Shown: positions 23,269 to 32,940, counted from the first letter of the stretch. The stretch is DNA of 64,000 bases from an uncultured Lachnospiraceae bacterium (GCA_905197485.1 CAJJYZ010000001.1:1-64000); one strand, 5' to 3'. Made by a program: numbers and translations. The notes: generated by a model from the letters alone, not told the origin.

Positions 23269-24936
23269 CTATACGTCCATGATGATTGGGAGAATCATCG
23301 GTCTTCTCTTCGTTCGTTTCCAGATAAACTCATTCATCGTATCACGAATCACAAGCTTAATCTTACTCCAATCTGCATTCCGATTCTGGCTCAGGCAATT
23401 GTCAAGCGCTTCAGAGAGCACCTGTCTTGCCTCCTCCATCAATCCTTCCGACTCCCGGACATACACGAATCCTCTGGATACGATATCCGGTCCGGCAAGA
23501 AGCTGATTTGTCCGCTTCTCTAACGTAAGCACTACAATCAGAATTCCGTCTTCCGCCAGATGCTGACGGTCACGAAGCACGATATTGCCGACGTCTCCTA
23601 CACCGAGTCCGTCAACAAGGATACCTCCTGTGTGTACCTTATCTACGATTTCCGCGCTCTCGTTATCCAGCGCAAGCACATCACCGGACTGAAGAATGTA
23701 GATATTCTCTTTCGGCACTCCCAGACTCTCCGCAATCTTCGCATTCGCACGTAAATGACGATATTCGCCATGCACCGGAATCGCATATTTCGGTTTTACA
23801 AGTGAATATATCAACTTAATCTCTTCCTGACAGGCATGTCCAGATACATGGGTATCCTGGAAAATGACAGTTGCGCCCTTCTGTGACAGTTCATTAATCA
23901 CGCGGGATACCGCTTTCTCATTTCCCGGAATCGGGCTGGAACTGAAAATCACCGTATCGCCAGGCTTAATGCTGACCTTCTTATGAATATCCGCAGCCAT
24001 GCGGGAAAGGGCTGCCATAGACTCACCCTGGCTTCCCGTTGTAATGAGTACCGTTTTCTCGTCCGGATAATTCCGAAGCTGGTCAATCGTAATCAGCGTC
24101 TTATCCGGAATATCCAGATAACCAAGTTCGGAAGCTGTATCTATGATACTGACCATGCTCCGTCCTTCTACTACTACTTTCCGGTCATATTTATATGCGG
24201 AATTGATAATCTGCTGTACGCGGTCCACATTCGATGCAAATGTGGCGATAATAATTCTGGAATTCTTATGTTCCGCAAAAATCTGGTCGAACGTCTTTCC
24301 TACGGTACGCTCCGACATTGTAAATCCCGGACGTTCTGCGTTCGTGCTGTCCGACATCAGAGCCAGTACCCCTTTCTTACCAATCTCTGCAAATCTCTGC
24401 AAATCAATGGCATCTCCGAATACCGGCGTATAATCTACCTTGAAGTCCCCTGTGTGAACAACGATTCCTGCCGGTGAGTAGATGGCAAGCGCAGAAGCGT
24501 CCGCAATACTATGGTTCGTCTTGATAAACTCAATCCGGAACTGTCCCAGATTGATGGATTGTCCATGTCTGACTACTTTTCTTCTTGTGCTTCTCAAAAG
24601 ATTATGCTCTTTTAATTTATTCTCAATGATTCCCATCGTCAGTTTTGTCGCATATACCGGAAGGTTGATGTCTTTTAAAATATAGGACAATGCTCCGATA
24701 TGGTCCTCGTGTCCATGAGTAATGACAAATCCTTTTAATTTCTCTACATTATCCTTCAGATAAGACACATCCGGAATGACAAGGTCAATTCCGAGCATAT
24801 CGTCCTCCGGGAATGCAAGACCGCAGTCCACCACAATAATACTGTCTTCATATTCAAAGGCAGTAATGTTCATTCCAATCTGTTCTAATCCGCCCAATGG
24901 AATGATTCTCAATTTTGAAGTTTTTTCTTTTTTCAA
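23269..24936 (-). CDS. rnj: Ribonuclease J
   Basis: 555 residues; a 5'-exo/endonuclease central to mRNA decay in Firmicutes. The metallo-beta-lactamase motif THGHEDHIGAL lies near residue 74, the beta-CASP region contains MSDSTNAERPGFT, and KPKYAIPVHGEYRHL gives the later metal-binding histidines. The start is a TTG, supported by TGGAGGTATTAGG directly before it and no alternative ATG. It is co-oriented with trmR and trhP with short gaps, probably one unit. Confidence 0.95.
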   Translation of the reverse strand: MKKEKTSKLRIIPLGGLEQIGMNITAFEYEDSIIVVDCGLAFPEDDMLGIDLVIPDVSYLKDNVEKLKGFVITHGHEDHIGALSYILKDINLPVYATKLTMGIIENKLKEHNLLRSTRRKVVRHGQSINLGQFRIEFIKTNHSIADASALAIYSPAGIVVHTGDFKVDYTPVFGDAIDLQRFAEIGKKGVLALMSDSTNAERPGFTMSERTVGKTFDQIFAEHKNSRIIIATFASNVDRVQQIINSAYKYDRKVVVEGRSMVSIIDTASELGYLDIPDKTLITIDQLRNYPDEKTVLITTGSQGESMAALSRMAADIHKKVSIKPGDTVIFSSSPIPGNEKAVSRVINELSQKGATVIFQDTHVSGHACQEEIKLIYSLVKPKYAIPVHGEYRHLRANAKIAESLGVPKENIYILQSGDVLALDNESAEIVDKVHTGGILVDGLGVGDVGNIVLRDRQHLAEDGILIVVLTLEKRTNQLLAGPDIVSRGFVYVRESEGLMEEARQVLSEALDNCLSQNRNADWSKIKLVIRDTMNEFIWKRTKRRPMILPIIMDV

Positions 24937-24954
24937 CCTAATACCTCCATTACT

Positions 24955-25428
24955 TTATGTATGCTCCGCACATTCTTTTCTATTCTGCACACAGTCCTTG
25001 CATCGGCCATAAAACTTCAACTCGTGGTCCCATACCTGGAATCCTGTTTTCTCCCAAATCTGCCTTTCCAGTTCATCCAGCAGGTCTTCCTCAAAGGAAA
25101 CTATCTTCCCACAGGATTCGCAAATCAAATGATGATGGTAATGTCCCTTCTCTCCCGAAAACTGACGTCCAATCTCGTACCTTACGCATCCATCGTTCAA
25201 TTCTATGCGGTCCACAAGCTGCATTTCAAGCAAAAGCTGTACTGTTCTGTATACAGTTGCAATTCCTATCTCAGGAAATTCTTTTCTCACTAAATGATAA
25301 ATATCTTCGGTTGTCATATGTCTGTCTTCCTGCTCTTCTAAAGCTTCCAGAACAGCCAAACGCTGCTTCGTCACTTTTAATCCCTTTTCCTTCAGCATTC
25401 TGATAAACGCTTCTCTATCTACAGACAT
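24955..25428 (-). CDS. Fur-family metal or peroxide regulator
   Basis: 157 residues with an N-terminal winged helix (MTTEDIYHLVRKEFPEIGIATVYRTVQLL) and a C-terminal metal and dimer domain. The motif HYHHHLICESCGKI and a CKDCVQNRKEC tail give two CxxC-like zinc sites. Which metal or stress it senses (Fur, Zur or PerR) cannot be told here. The ATG at 25428 after GAGGAGTGGAGT was preferred to the longer frame. Confidence 0.9.
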   Translation of the reverse strand: MSVDREAFIRMLKEKGLKVTKQRLAVLEALEEQEDRHMTTEDIYHLVRKEFPEIGIATVYRTVQLLLEMQLVDRIELNDGCVRYEIGRQFSGEKGHYHHHLICESCGKIVSFEEDLLDELERQIWEKTGFQVWDHELKFYGRCKDCVQNRKECAEHT

Positions 25429-25455
25429 ACTCCACTCCTCATACTGCACGTTACG

Positions 25456-25716
25456 TTACATTTCGATTTCTATATCTTCTAATAATTCTCCAAACACTTT
25501 GGATACTGCCGCAAGTTCTACGTCATCTTCTACTACTTCATACACACTTTCTTTCTCTTCCGGCTTGCTTGTATCCTTTAAAATCATACATTCTCCGTCC
25601 TCATCCTCCGAGTCGGTCACTAAAATATAAGAGACCCCGTTAATCTTCGTCTCTTCCAACACAAAAAAATCTACGGATTCTTCTCCGTCGTCAAACATAA
25701 ATTTTATCTTTTCCAT
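25456..25716 (-). CDS. DUF1292 family protein
   Basis: 86 residues, strongly acidic, with the family pattern FMFDDGEESVDFFVLEETKINGVSYILVTDSEDEDGECMILKD. Function unknown. GAGGTGCGGT supports the ATG at 25716. It follows ruvX directly, the same order as in many Firmicutes (ireB, ruvX, DUF1292). Confidence 0.9.
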   Translation of the reverse strand: MEKIKFMFDDGEESVDFFVLEETKINGVSYILVTDSEDEDGECMILKDTSKPEEKESVYEVVEDDVELAAVSKVFGELLEDIEIEM

Positions 25717-25731
25717 ACCGCACCTCACGTA

Positions 25732-26172
25732 TTATTCTATTCTATCCCTGCTTTGATAGATGGAATCCAAATACCCCTGTAAAATAAAAACTGCCGCAAT
25801 TTTATCTACATACTTCTTACGGTCCTCTCTTCTTACATTACTCTCGATTAAGACTCTCTCCGCCGCCGTTGTCGTCAGGCGCTCATCCCACAAGACAACT
25901 TCAAGCCCCGTTCGGCGTTCCAGTTTTTCCTTTAATTCCAAAGATTTCTCCGCACGTTCACCGATATCATTATTCATATGCTTCGGAAATCCGAGAACAA
26001 TCTTCTCTACCTCATATTCCTTCGCAAGTTCCTCAATACGGGCTAATGTCTGGCGAAGCTTGTTCTCTTCCTTCCTGCAAATCGTTTCTATTCCCTGAGC
26101 TGTAAGACCGAGCGGGTCGCTGATTGCAACCCCCACAGTCTTAGAGCCATAATCTAATCCCATAATTCTCAT
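25732..26172 (-). CDS. ruvX: Putative Holliday junction resolvase RuvX/YqgF
   Basis: 146 residues with an RNase H-like fold. Acidic residues sit in MGLDYGSKTVGVAISDP, in KIVLGFPKHMNNDIGE and in WDERLTTTAAERVL. Relatives process Holliday junctions or pre-16S rRNA ends. The ATG at 26172 overlaps the end of ireB by a few codons, so the two are coupled. Confidence 0.93.
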   Translation of the reverse strand: MRIMGLDYGSKTVGVAISDPLGLTAQGIETICRKEENKLRQTLARIEELAKEYEVEKIVLGFPKHMNNDIGERAEKSLELKEKLERRTGLEVVLWDERLTTTAAERVLIESNVRREDRKKYVDKIAAVFILQGYLDSIYQSRDRIE

Positions 26173-26176
26173 ATGA

Positions 26177-26440
26177 TTATTCCCACGAAAAATGCTCAAT
26201 ATACGTCTTAAGCATCTCTTCTACCAATTCATCGCGTTCCATCTTCATAATCAAGCTTCTTGCCCCCATATAGCTTGTAATATACGTCGGGTCACCGGAC
26301 ATAATATATCCTACAATCTGGTTGACCGGATTATACCCCTTCTCACGCAAAGCCTGATATACGATTTCGAGAATATCTTTCGCCTGAATCTGAGGGGCCG
26401 ACTCAACGCGGAAAAATTGTGTATTATTTAAGTCTTTCAT
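26177..26440 (-). CDS. ireB: IreB family regulatory phosphoprotein
   Basis: 87 residues beginning MKDLNNTQFFRVE. The N-terminal threonine region is where the Enterococcus homologue is phosphorylated by the PASTA kinase IreK. The C-terminal part (IVGYIMSGDPTYITSYMGARSLI) is the conserved DUF965 core. AAAGGACGTGATGAA precedes the ATG. It is the first gene of ireB-ruvX-DUF1292. Confidence 0.93.
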   Translation of the reverse strand: MKDLNNTQFFRVESAPQIQAKDILEIVYQALREKGYNPVNQIVGYIMSGDPTYITSYMGARSLIMKMERDELVEEMLKTYIEHFSWE

Positions 26441-26519
26441 TTCATCACGTCCTTTAATTTAATCTCACTTGTTATTCTAATATAATTAGTCAAAAAATTC
26501 AATCCGATAGTGATGAATT

Positions 26520-27818
26520 TTAGTGAATAATTTGTAAAGGACTTGTTAATTCCACATCTGCCAACTGATTCTGCAGCTTCTTGTCAGATTCAATCGCAAT
26601 CTTCATATACTCCTTCGTGTGTCCCGTCTGCAGGCGTTTTCCGTCTCTTTCCATCTCCTCTTCCATCAGGACTTCCACCGTTTCCCCGAGATAATAAGAT
26701 TCAAATTCCCGCTGTTTTTGTTCATTCAACGCCAGAAGCACATTACTTCTTGCAGTTTTTATCTGCTCCGGTACCTGATGTTCCATGACAGCCGCCTTCG
26801 TTCCTTCTCTTCTGGAATATTTGAAAATATGCGTCTCATAAAAGTTTACTTTATCCACGAACGCCCTGGATTCCTCAAACTCTTCTTCTGTCTCTCCCGG
26901 GAATCCGACAATCACATCCGTCGTAAGAGCCGGGTGTTCAAAATAGGTTCGCAGGAGTTCGCATTTTTCATAGTATTCCTCCGCCGTATATCTGCGGTTC
27001 ATTCTCTTAAGCGTGGCGTTGCATCCGCTCTGCAGCGACAGATGGAAATGCGGACACATCTTCTCCAGGCCGGAAATGGTTTTCACAAACTCTTCCGTAA
27101 TGATACGCGGTTCCAGGGAACCGAGACGGATTCTCTTCAGCCCTTCAATCTCATGTACGGTGAGAATCAGAGAAAGCAAATCTTCTTTCTCTTCTTGAAA
27201 ATCCACCCCGTAAGAACTCAGATGAATTCCGGTCAGCACAACTTCCTGATATCCGTTTCTCACCAAGTCTTTTACTTCTTCCACTACGCTGTCTTTGCTT
27301 CTGCTTCTTACGCGCCCTCTCGCATATGGAATAATACAATAGGAACAGAACTGATTGCACCCATCCTGCACTTTCAGATATGCTCTCGTATGCTCCGCCG
27401 TCTTGCTCAGATGAAGCTCTTCGTACTCCTTCGTATGATTGATATCAATGACATCCTTCGTCACTCCACGCTTCTTCGCTTCGTATTCTTCCAGAATGGT
27501 TACGATATCCTGTTTCCTGTTATTCCCGATAACGATGTCAATGCTGTCATCCAGAACGTCTTCCTCGTTCTTCGTCTGCACATAGCATCCTGCGGCAACC
27601 ACAACCGCATCCGGATTCATTTTTCTGGCGCGGTGAAGCATCTGACGCGACTTCCGGTCCGCCATATTGGTCACAGTACAAGTGTTGATGATATAGACAT
27701 CTGCGCCTTCCTTAAACGGTACAATCTCATATCCCGCCTTTTCCAGTAACTCCTGCATCGCCTCTGTCTCATAAGCATTGACTTTGCACCCCAAATTATG
27801 TAATGCTGCTTTTTTCAC
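26520..27818 (-). CDS. mtaB: tRNA ms2t6A37 methylthiotransferase MtaB
   Basis: 432 residues; adds the methylthio group to t6A37 of tRNAs reading ANN codons. The N-terminal cluster cysteines are in NLGCKVN, NTCTVT and AAGCYVQ. The radical SAM motif is CNQFCSYC, followed by IPYARGRVRSR, then a C-terminal TRAM domain. The start is a GTG after AAAGAGGTGGAAAC. Confidence 0.95.
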   Translation of the reverse strand: MKKAALHNLGCKVNAYETEAMQELLEKAGYEIVPFKEGADVYIINTCTVTNMADRKSRQMLHRARKMNPDAVVVAAGCYVQTKNEEDVLDDSIDIVIGNNRKQDIVTILEEYEAKKRGVTKDVIDINHTKEYEELHLSKTAEHTRAYLKVQDGCNQFCSYCIIPYARGRVRSRSKDSVVEEVKDLVRNGYQEVVLTGIHLSSYGVDFQEEKEDLLSLILTVHEIEGLKRIRLGSLEPRIITEEFVKTISGLEKMCPHFHLSLQSGCNATLKRMNRRYTAEEYYEKCELLRTYFEHPALTTDVIVGFPGETEEEFEESRAFVDKVNFYETHIFKYSRREGTKAAVMEHQVPEQIKTARSNVLLALNEQKQREFESYYLGETVEVLMEEEMERDGKRLQTGHTKEYMKIAIESDKKLQNQLADVELTSPLQIIH

Positions 27819-27885
27819 GTTTCCACCTCTTTTGCCTTTCTTTTGTCATTCTTTCAATTTCTATCTATCTTCGCCCGTTTGTTTC

Positions 27886-27914
27886 TTGACATTTCTTACC
27901 ATAGAATTTAATAT
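27886..27914 (+). promoter_or_regulatory. Promoter of the HPr-like gene
   Basis: TTGACA (27886-27891), 17 bases, TAATAT (27909-27914), then AAAGGAGGTATTCCA before the ATG at 27949. It is a strong housekeeping-type promoter with an optimal ribosome site, suggesting high expression. Confidence 0.8.
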
Positions 27915-27948
27915 AGTATTGAGAATCAAATATAAAGGAGGTATTCCA

Positions 27949-28182
27949 ATGAAAACAGTAGAAATTTCTTTAAATTCGATTGATAAAGTAAAATCTTTCG
28001 TAAATGAAATTACTAAATTTGATTATGATTTTGATTTAGTATCTGGTCGTTATGTAATTGACGCTAAATCTATCATGGGTATTTTCAGTTTAGATTTATC
28101 AAAACCGATTACTTTAAACATTCACGCTGAGAATGATGTTGAAGATATTCTTGATGTATTAAAACCATACATTGTAGCTTAG
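27949..28182 (+). CDS. HPr-fold protein lacking the phosphorylatable His
   Basis: 77 residues, MKTVEISLNSIDKVKSF onward. The second half AKSIMGIFSLDLSKPITLNIH is clearly the HPr Ser46 region and strands. The place where HPr has GIHARPA with His15 reads instead LNSIDKVKSFVNEI, so PTS phosphotransfer is not expected. It might be read by an HPr kinase or act as a partner of another protein; this is inference. It is one of few plus-strand genes here, with its own promoter and terminator. Confidence 0.85.
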   Translation: MKTVEISLNSIDKVKSFVNEITKFDYDFDLVSGRYVIDAKSIMGIFSLDLSKPITLNIHAENDVEDILDVLKPYIVA

Positions 28183-28191
28183 TAGTATATC

Positions 28192-28225
28192 AAAAATAGA
28201 TTGCGCGAACGCGCAATCTATTTTT
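28192..28225. terminator. Bidirectional terminator between HPr-like gene and thiI
   Basis: A perfect 15-bp inverted repeat (28192-28206 and 28211-28225) with a GAAC loop and T runs on both strands, between convergent genes. Confidence 0.92.
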
Positions 28226-28229
28226 AGTT

Positions 28230-29414
28230 TTAAGGTTTTACAACAATTCTTTCCACCGAATTTACCGCTTCTTCGAATAACTCGTCAATCTTTTCCGCAA
28301 GATTTTCCTCAGAGCGTCTGATAATATTGATATTCGGTTTTGTTACCGGATGTTTTGCAACGAAAATCGTACAGCAATCTTCAAACGGAAGAATCGATGT
28401 CTCATATGTGTTGATTTTCTCTGCAATCTCCACGATTTCCTGCTTATCGAATCCGATGACCGGACGATAAACCGGAAGCGTGCACACATCGTTTGTCGCC
28501 GCAAGGCTCTGCATCGTCTGGCTTGCCACCTGTCCGATACTTTCCCCGGTAATCAATCCAAGACATCCGCTCTCCTTTGCAAAGTGTTCCGCAATCTTCA
28601 TCATGTAACGGCGCATAATGATTGTCAGTTCGTCGTGCGGACACTTGTCATAAATATAGAGCTGAATATCTGTAAAGTTTACGATATTCAATGTGATTGG
28701 TCCGGAATACTTGGACACCAGTTTTGCAAGGTCGATGACCTTCTGTTTTGCTCTCTCGCTCGTATATGGCGGCGCATGGAAGTATGTCGCTTCCAATCCG
28801 ACTCCTCGTTTCGCAATCATATATCCCGCAACCGGACTGTCGATTCCTCCGGACAGAAGCAGCATTGCCTTTCCATTCGTTCCTACCGGCATTCCTCCCG
28901 GTCCCGGAATAATCTCTGAATAGATGTAAATCTCATCCCGCACTTCAATATGAAGCATCACGTCCGGATTGTGTACGTCTACGCGAATCTCCGGAAACGC
29001 ATTAAGAATCGCCTCTCCGACTTCACAGTTAATCTCCATGGAAGTCTTCGGATAGTTCTTCCTTCCACGTCTCGCTTCTACTTTGAATGTGATTTCTTTA
29101 TTCGGATACATATCCTCCATGTAGCGAACCACAGTCTTCTTTAACTCTTCAAATCCTTCGTCCGGCACATGGACAACCGGACAGATTCCGACAATACCGA
29201 ACACTCTTTTCAGAGCTTCTACCGTCTCTTCATAGTCATAATCGCCTTCACACTCCACATACACTCTTCCGGAAGATTTGTGTACTTTGAACGTGCCGTC
29301 CACATCCTGAAGCGCAAACCGCATCTGACGCATCAACGCATCTTCAAACAAATATCGGTTCTTTCCTTTGATTCCGATTTCTCCGTATTTTATCAAAAAT
29401 GATTGGAACTTCAT
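28230..29414 (-). CDS. thiI: tRNA 4-thiouridine synthase ThiI
   Basis: 394 residues. An N-terminal ferredoxin-like and THUMP region is followed by the PP-loop ATPase motif LLLSGGIDSPVAGYM near residue 185. It makes s4U8 in tRNA and may feed thiazole synthesis. There is no C-terminal rhodanese domain, as in Bacillus, where sulfur comes from a dedicated NifS-type desulfurase. The adjacent cysteine desulfurase gene upstream fits that partnership. Confidence 0.95.
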   Translation of the reverse strand: MKFQSFLIKYGEIGIKGKNRYLFEDALMRQMRFALQDVDGTFKVHKSSGRVYVECEGDYDYEETVEALKRVFGIVGICPVVHVPDEGFEELKKTVVRYMEDMYPNKEITFKVEARRGRKNYPKTSMEINCEVGEAILNAFPEIRVDVHNPDVMLHIEVRDEIYIYSEIIPGPGGMPVGTNGKAMLLLSGGIDSPVAGYMIAKRGVGLEATYFHAPPYTSERAKQKVIDLAKLVSKYSGPITLNIVNFTDIQLYIYDKCPHDELTIIMRRYMMKIAEHFAKESGCLGLITGESIGQVASQTMQSLAATNDVCTLPVYRPVIGFDKQEIVEIAEKINTYETSILPFEDCCTIFVAKHPVTKPNINIIRRSEENLAEKIDELFEEAVNSVERIVVKP

Positions 29415-29450
29415 CTTTTTCTTTCCTTTCGTATTCTTCTTATCTGAAAT

Positions 29451-30605
29451 TTAATGTCTTGTATATCTTCGAAGCATTGGGACACAATTATACAATACAC
29501 CAAGCGTATAGTCAATTTCTTCTTTCGTCGTAAATTCTGACAGGCTGAAACGCAATGTCGAATCCAGGTATTCTTTTCCCGTACCGATTCCGCGGAGCAC
29601 TCCGCTGATTGCCGGATGATTCGACGCACAGGCAGAACCGGAGGAAACATAGATTCCTCTCTCCTCCAATGTGTGGAGCAGAACTTCGCTTCTGATTCCC
29701 GCAATTCCAACGCTGATAATGTGCGGAGCGCTTCTCTCATCGCAAAGTCCATGTACTTTCGTATGCTCGATTCTTGTAACGCCTTCGATAAATCTCTGCT
29801 TTAATTCCCGCATATACGCCGTCTTCTCGTCCAGATTCCGATAGATTTCCTGCGCCGCAACTCCAAGCCCTGCGATTCCCGGCACATTTTCCGTACCGGA
29901 GCGGATATTTTTCTGCTGCTCTCCTCCGAAAATAATCGGATGAATCTTTACTTTTTCGTTGATATAGAGCGCTCCGATTCCCTTCGGTCCATGAATTTTA
30001 TGCCCGCTGATTGACAAAAGGTCAATCCCTGCCCGTTTCGGATAAATGCGGTATTTCCCGAATCCCTGCACCGCATCTACATGGAATAAAATACTGCGCT
30101 TATAGTTTTTCACCATTTGCACCGCTTCCTCAATCGGCTGTACCGAACCGATTTCGTTATTGACATACATGATGGATACGAGAATGGTGTCTTCGCACAA
30201 CGCTTCCTTCAAATCCTGCAGACGGATTCTTCCTGTCTCATCCACCGGAAGATACGTCACGCGGAATCCTTCCTGCTCCAAATACTGCATCGTATTCAGA
30301 ATGGCCGGGTGCTCAATCGATGTTGTAATCAGATGATTTCCCGCTCTCCGATTCGCTCTCGCACATCCGATGAGCGCAAGGTTATCGCTTTCCGTTCCGC
30401 CGGATGTGAAGAAAATCTCCTTTTCCTGCACCTTCAAGAGTTTGGCAAGAGTCTCTTTCGTCTGGCGAACATACCGCTCTGCTTCCACTCCTTTTCTGTG
30501 CATTGAGGATGGATTCCCATAGTCCTCGCACATCACTCTGTATACCGTATCCCCTACGATATCATAGCATCTTGTAGTCGCAGAATTATCCAAATATACT
30601 TCCAT
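29451..30605 (-). CDS. Cysteine desulfurase (IscS/NifZ type)
   Basis: 384 residues of the class V aminotransferase fold. It begins MEVYLDNSATTRCY; the PLP lysine is in SISGHKIHGPKG and the persulfide-forming cysteine in SSGSACASNHP. It lies 36 bases ahead of thiI on the same strand, so its main role is probably sulfur supply for s4U; a broader role is possible. GGAGATAGGAGAATAACAA precedes the ATG. Confidence 0.93.
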   Translation of the reverse strand: MEVYLDNSATTRCYDIVGDTVYRVMCEDYGNPSSMHRKGVEAERYVRQTKETLAKLLKVQEKEIFFTSGGTESDNLALIGCARANRRAGNHLITTSIEHPAILNTMQYLEQEGFRVTYLPVDETGRIRLQDLKEALCEDTILVSIMYVNNEIGSVQPIEEAVQMVKNYKRSILFHVDAVQGFGKYRIYPKRAGIDLLSISGHKIHGPKGIGALYINEKVKIHPIIFGGEQQKNIRSGTENVPGIAGLGVAAQEIYRNLDEKTAYMRELKQRFIEGVTRIEHTKVHGLCDERSAPHIISVGIAGIRSEVLLHTLEERGIYVSSGSACASNHPAISGVLRGIGTGKEYLDSTLRFSLSEFTTKEEIDYTLGVLYNCVPMLRRYTRH

Positions 30606-30648
30606 TTGTTATTCTCCTATCTCCTAATCTTATTATCAGATTATGTGT

Positions 30649-31386
30649 CTAGCGTTCCAGGTGATACATCAAAACAGAAAGGACTGCAATACCTGCCGTC
30701 TCTGTTCTTAAGATTCTTCTTCCTAATGTAACCGGCTTCACACCTTTTTCCACCGCCTGTTCAATCTCTTCCTGTTCAAATCCGCCTTCCGGTCCGATAA
30801 AAATTCCGACTGACTGCCCCGGCTCAATCTGTTCCATGACTTGTCTCGTCTCGTCCATCCCCTCGGCAAGCTCATACGGAATCATTCGCACGTCCAGCTT
30901 CTGTGCAAAGGAAAGCGCTTCCTGGTAAGTCATCACCTGAGATACTTTTGGAATGACAGCTCTTCCGGACTGCTTCGCGCCGCTCTCCGAGATACTGTTC
31001 CATCGTTCCACTTTCTTTGCTGCCTTTTTCGCATCCAGCTTCACAACTGAACGCTTTGTCGCAACCGGGATAATCTCCCATGCTCCGAGTTCCACTGCTT
31101 TTTGCACGATTAGTTCCATCTTATCACTTTTCGGAAGCCCTTGAAAGAGATAAATTTTGGACGGAAGCTCTGTGTCTGCCGGAAGTTCTTCCAAAATCTC
31201 CGCACACACTTCCTCTTCTCCTAATCGTTCGATGCTGCAAATATACTTCTTATTGTCCCCATCACTCACCTGAAATTTCTCTCCTGTTTTCATGCGGAGT
31301 ACGTTCTTCATATGGTTGACATCTGAACCTTCTATATAAATCTGATTCCCCTTCACCTGATTCGGTGTCACAAAAAAGTGATGCAT
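30649..31386 (-). CDS. rsmE: 16S rRNA m3U1498 methyltransferase RsmE
   Basis: 245 residues with an N-terminal PUA-like barrel and a C-terminal SPOUT knot. Knot motifs IGPEGGFEQEEIEQA and LGRRILRTETAGIAVL are complete. CTAGGAGGCAGAT precedes the ATG, and the prmA stop lies 9 bases upstream, the common prmA-rsmE pairing. Confidence 0.95.
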   Translation of the reverse strand: MHHFFVTPNQVKGNQIYIEGSDVNHMKNVLRMKTGEKFQVSDGDNKKYICSIERLGEEEVCAEILEELPADTELPSKIYLFQGLPKSDKMELIVQKAVELGAWEIIPVATKRSVVKLDAKKAAKKVERWNSISESGAKQSGRAVIPKVSQVMTYQEALSFAQKLDVRMIPYELAEGMDETRQVMEQIEPGQSVGIFIGPEGGFEQEEIEQAVEKGVKPVTLGRRILRTETAGIAVLSVLMYHLER

Positions 31387-31395
31387 ATCTGCCTC

Positions 31396-32349
31396 CTAGT
31401 TCTTCTGTGCAGTTACGGATACCCATTCTCCCTGGTATGTAACCTCAAGTACCGTAAGCCCTGCCTGCTTTACAGCCTCCAAGACAGTCTCTTCTTTATC
31501 ATCGATGATTCCGCTTGTAATATAAATTCCGCCTTGCTTTAATTGATTGACAATCACCGGAGTTAACGGGACAAGTACGTCTGCAAGAATATTTGCCACG
31601 ACGATATCATACTTCTCATAACCAACCTTGTCCTGCACTTCCTTATCATCAATGATATTTCCAATCATCACTTCATATTTATCCCTGGAAATTCCGTTCT
31701 CTTCCATATTCTCGTAAGTTGCGTCAATCGCACAAGGGTCTAAATCGGTTCCCACCGAATATTTTGCACCGAACTTCAACGCCAGCATTCCGAGAATTCC
31801 ACTTCCGCAGCCTACGTCCAGAATCGTACTGTCTTCTTTCACAAACTTGCGAAGCTGACGGATGCAAAGCTGTGTTGTCTCATGCATTCCTGTTCCAAAA
31901 GCAGTGCCCGGGTCAATATGAATCACCATCTTATCCTCATCTTCCGGCTTGACGTCTTCCCAGGATGGGATAATCAAAATATCGTCTACATAGAACTGAT
32001 GGAAGTATTTTTTCCAGTTATTAATCCAGTCTATATCCTCCGTCTGGGATTCCTCGATGCTGCATTCTCCCAAATCCATGAATTCTTTCATCTCGTCCAG
32101 CTCTCGTTTTACATTGGCAAGAATCCCCTCGATATCCGCGTCATCTTCCAGATAGAAACTTAAGTATGCCACTCCGTCATCTTCCTCCGTCTCCGGCAGA
32201 ATGTCCACGAACATCTGCTCCTTGTCCGCCTCAGTAAGCGGAATTTTATCTTCGATTTCCACACCTTCTACTCCCAGGTCTGCAAGCATGCTGCTTACGA
32301 TATCTTCCGCTTCCGTCTTCGTTTTTAATCTGAATCTATTCCATTTCAT
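31396..32349 (-). CDS. prmA: Ribosomal protein L11 methyltransferase PrmA
   Basis: 317 residues; trimethylates L11. An N-terminal L11-recognition domain is followed by a class I SAM domain with DVGCGSGILGMLALKFGA near 180 and the NPPY-like VVANILADVLVPL. GGAAGGTGAGAAC precedes the ATG. Confidence 0.95.
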   Translation of the reverse strand: MKWNRFRLKTKTEAEDIVSSMLADLGVEGVEIEDKIPLTEADKEQMFVDILPETEEDDGVAYLSFYLEDDADIEGILANVKRELDEMKEFMDLGECSIEESQTEDIDWINNWKKYFHQFYVDDILIIPSWEDVKPEDEDKMVIHIDPGTAFGTGMHETTQLCIRQLRKFVKEDSTILDVGCGSGILGMLALKFGAKYSVGTDLDPCAIDATYENMEENGISRDKYEVMIGNIIDDKEVQDKVGYEKYDIVVANILADVLVPLTPVIVNQLKQGGIYITSGIIDDKEETVLEAVKQAGLTVLEVTYQGEWVSVTAQKN

Positions 32350-32364
32350 GTTCTCACCTTCCTG

Positions 32365-32940
32365 TTATCCTAATATTCCAAGATGCTCCAGAAGTATCTT
32401 GAGTCCCATCAGAATCAAAATCACACCTCCGGCAAACTCCGCTTTTGTCTTATATTTTGCTCCAAAAATATTCCCGATTTTTACACCTGCCATTGAAATG
32501 AGGAATGTCGTCACCCCAATGAAAGAAACCGCAGGAACAATCTGTACTTGTAAAAATGCGAATGTCACACCGACTGCAAGGGCATCGATACTCGTCGCCA
32601 CCGCAAGTCCGAGCATTTCTTTCACCGCCAGCTCGTCTCCATCCGCTTTGCACACTTCTTCCTCGTCATCTGTCAGTGCTTCCTTCACCATGTTCGCTCC
32701 GATAAGCGCGAGTAACACGAAGGCAATCCAGTGGTCAATGGAGGTAATCATGTCCTTAAACTGTACGCCGAGAAAATATCCGATGAGTGGCATTCCTCCC
32801 TGGAAAATTCCAAAGTATAAGCCCACGATTGCACCTTTTCTCCAGGTGCATTTTTTCATACAGAGTCCTTTGCAAATGGCAACCGCAAACGCGTCCATCG
32901 ATAATCCGACCGCAATCAAAAATAGTTCTAGCAATCCCAT
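32365..32940 (-). CDS. mntP: Manganese efflux pump MntP
   Basis: 191 residues and about six membrane segments. The family motif GLSMDAFAVAICKGL with its Asp lies in the first segment, and the repeat copy ATSIDALAVGVTFAF lies in the second half. It exports excess Mn2+. No yybP-ykoY riboswitch was recognised upstream; it follows the desulfidase gene by 13 bases and is probably co-transcribed with it. Confidence 0.93.
   Translation of the reverse strand: MGLLELFLIAVGLSMDAFAVAICKGLCMKKCTWRKGAIVGLYFGIFQGGMPLIGYFLGVQFKDMITSIDHWIAFVLLALIGANMVKEALTDDEEEVCKADGDELAVKEMLGLAVATSIDALAVGVTFAFLQVQIVPAVSFIGVTTFLISMAGVKIGNIFGAKYKTKAEFAGGVILILMGLKILLEHLGILG

Noticed and set aside
26619..27749. 376-codon plus-strand open frame opposite mtaB
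   Set aside because: It is a shadow of mtaB; composition and lack of start signal do not support a gene.
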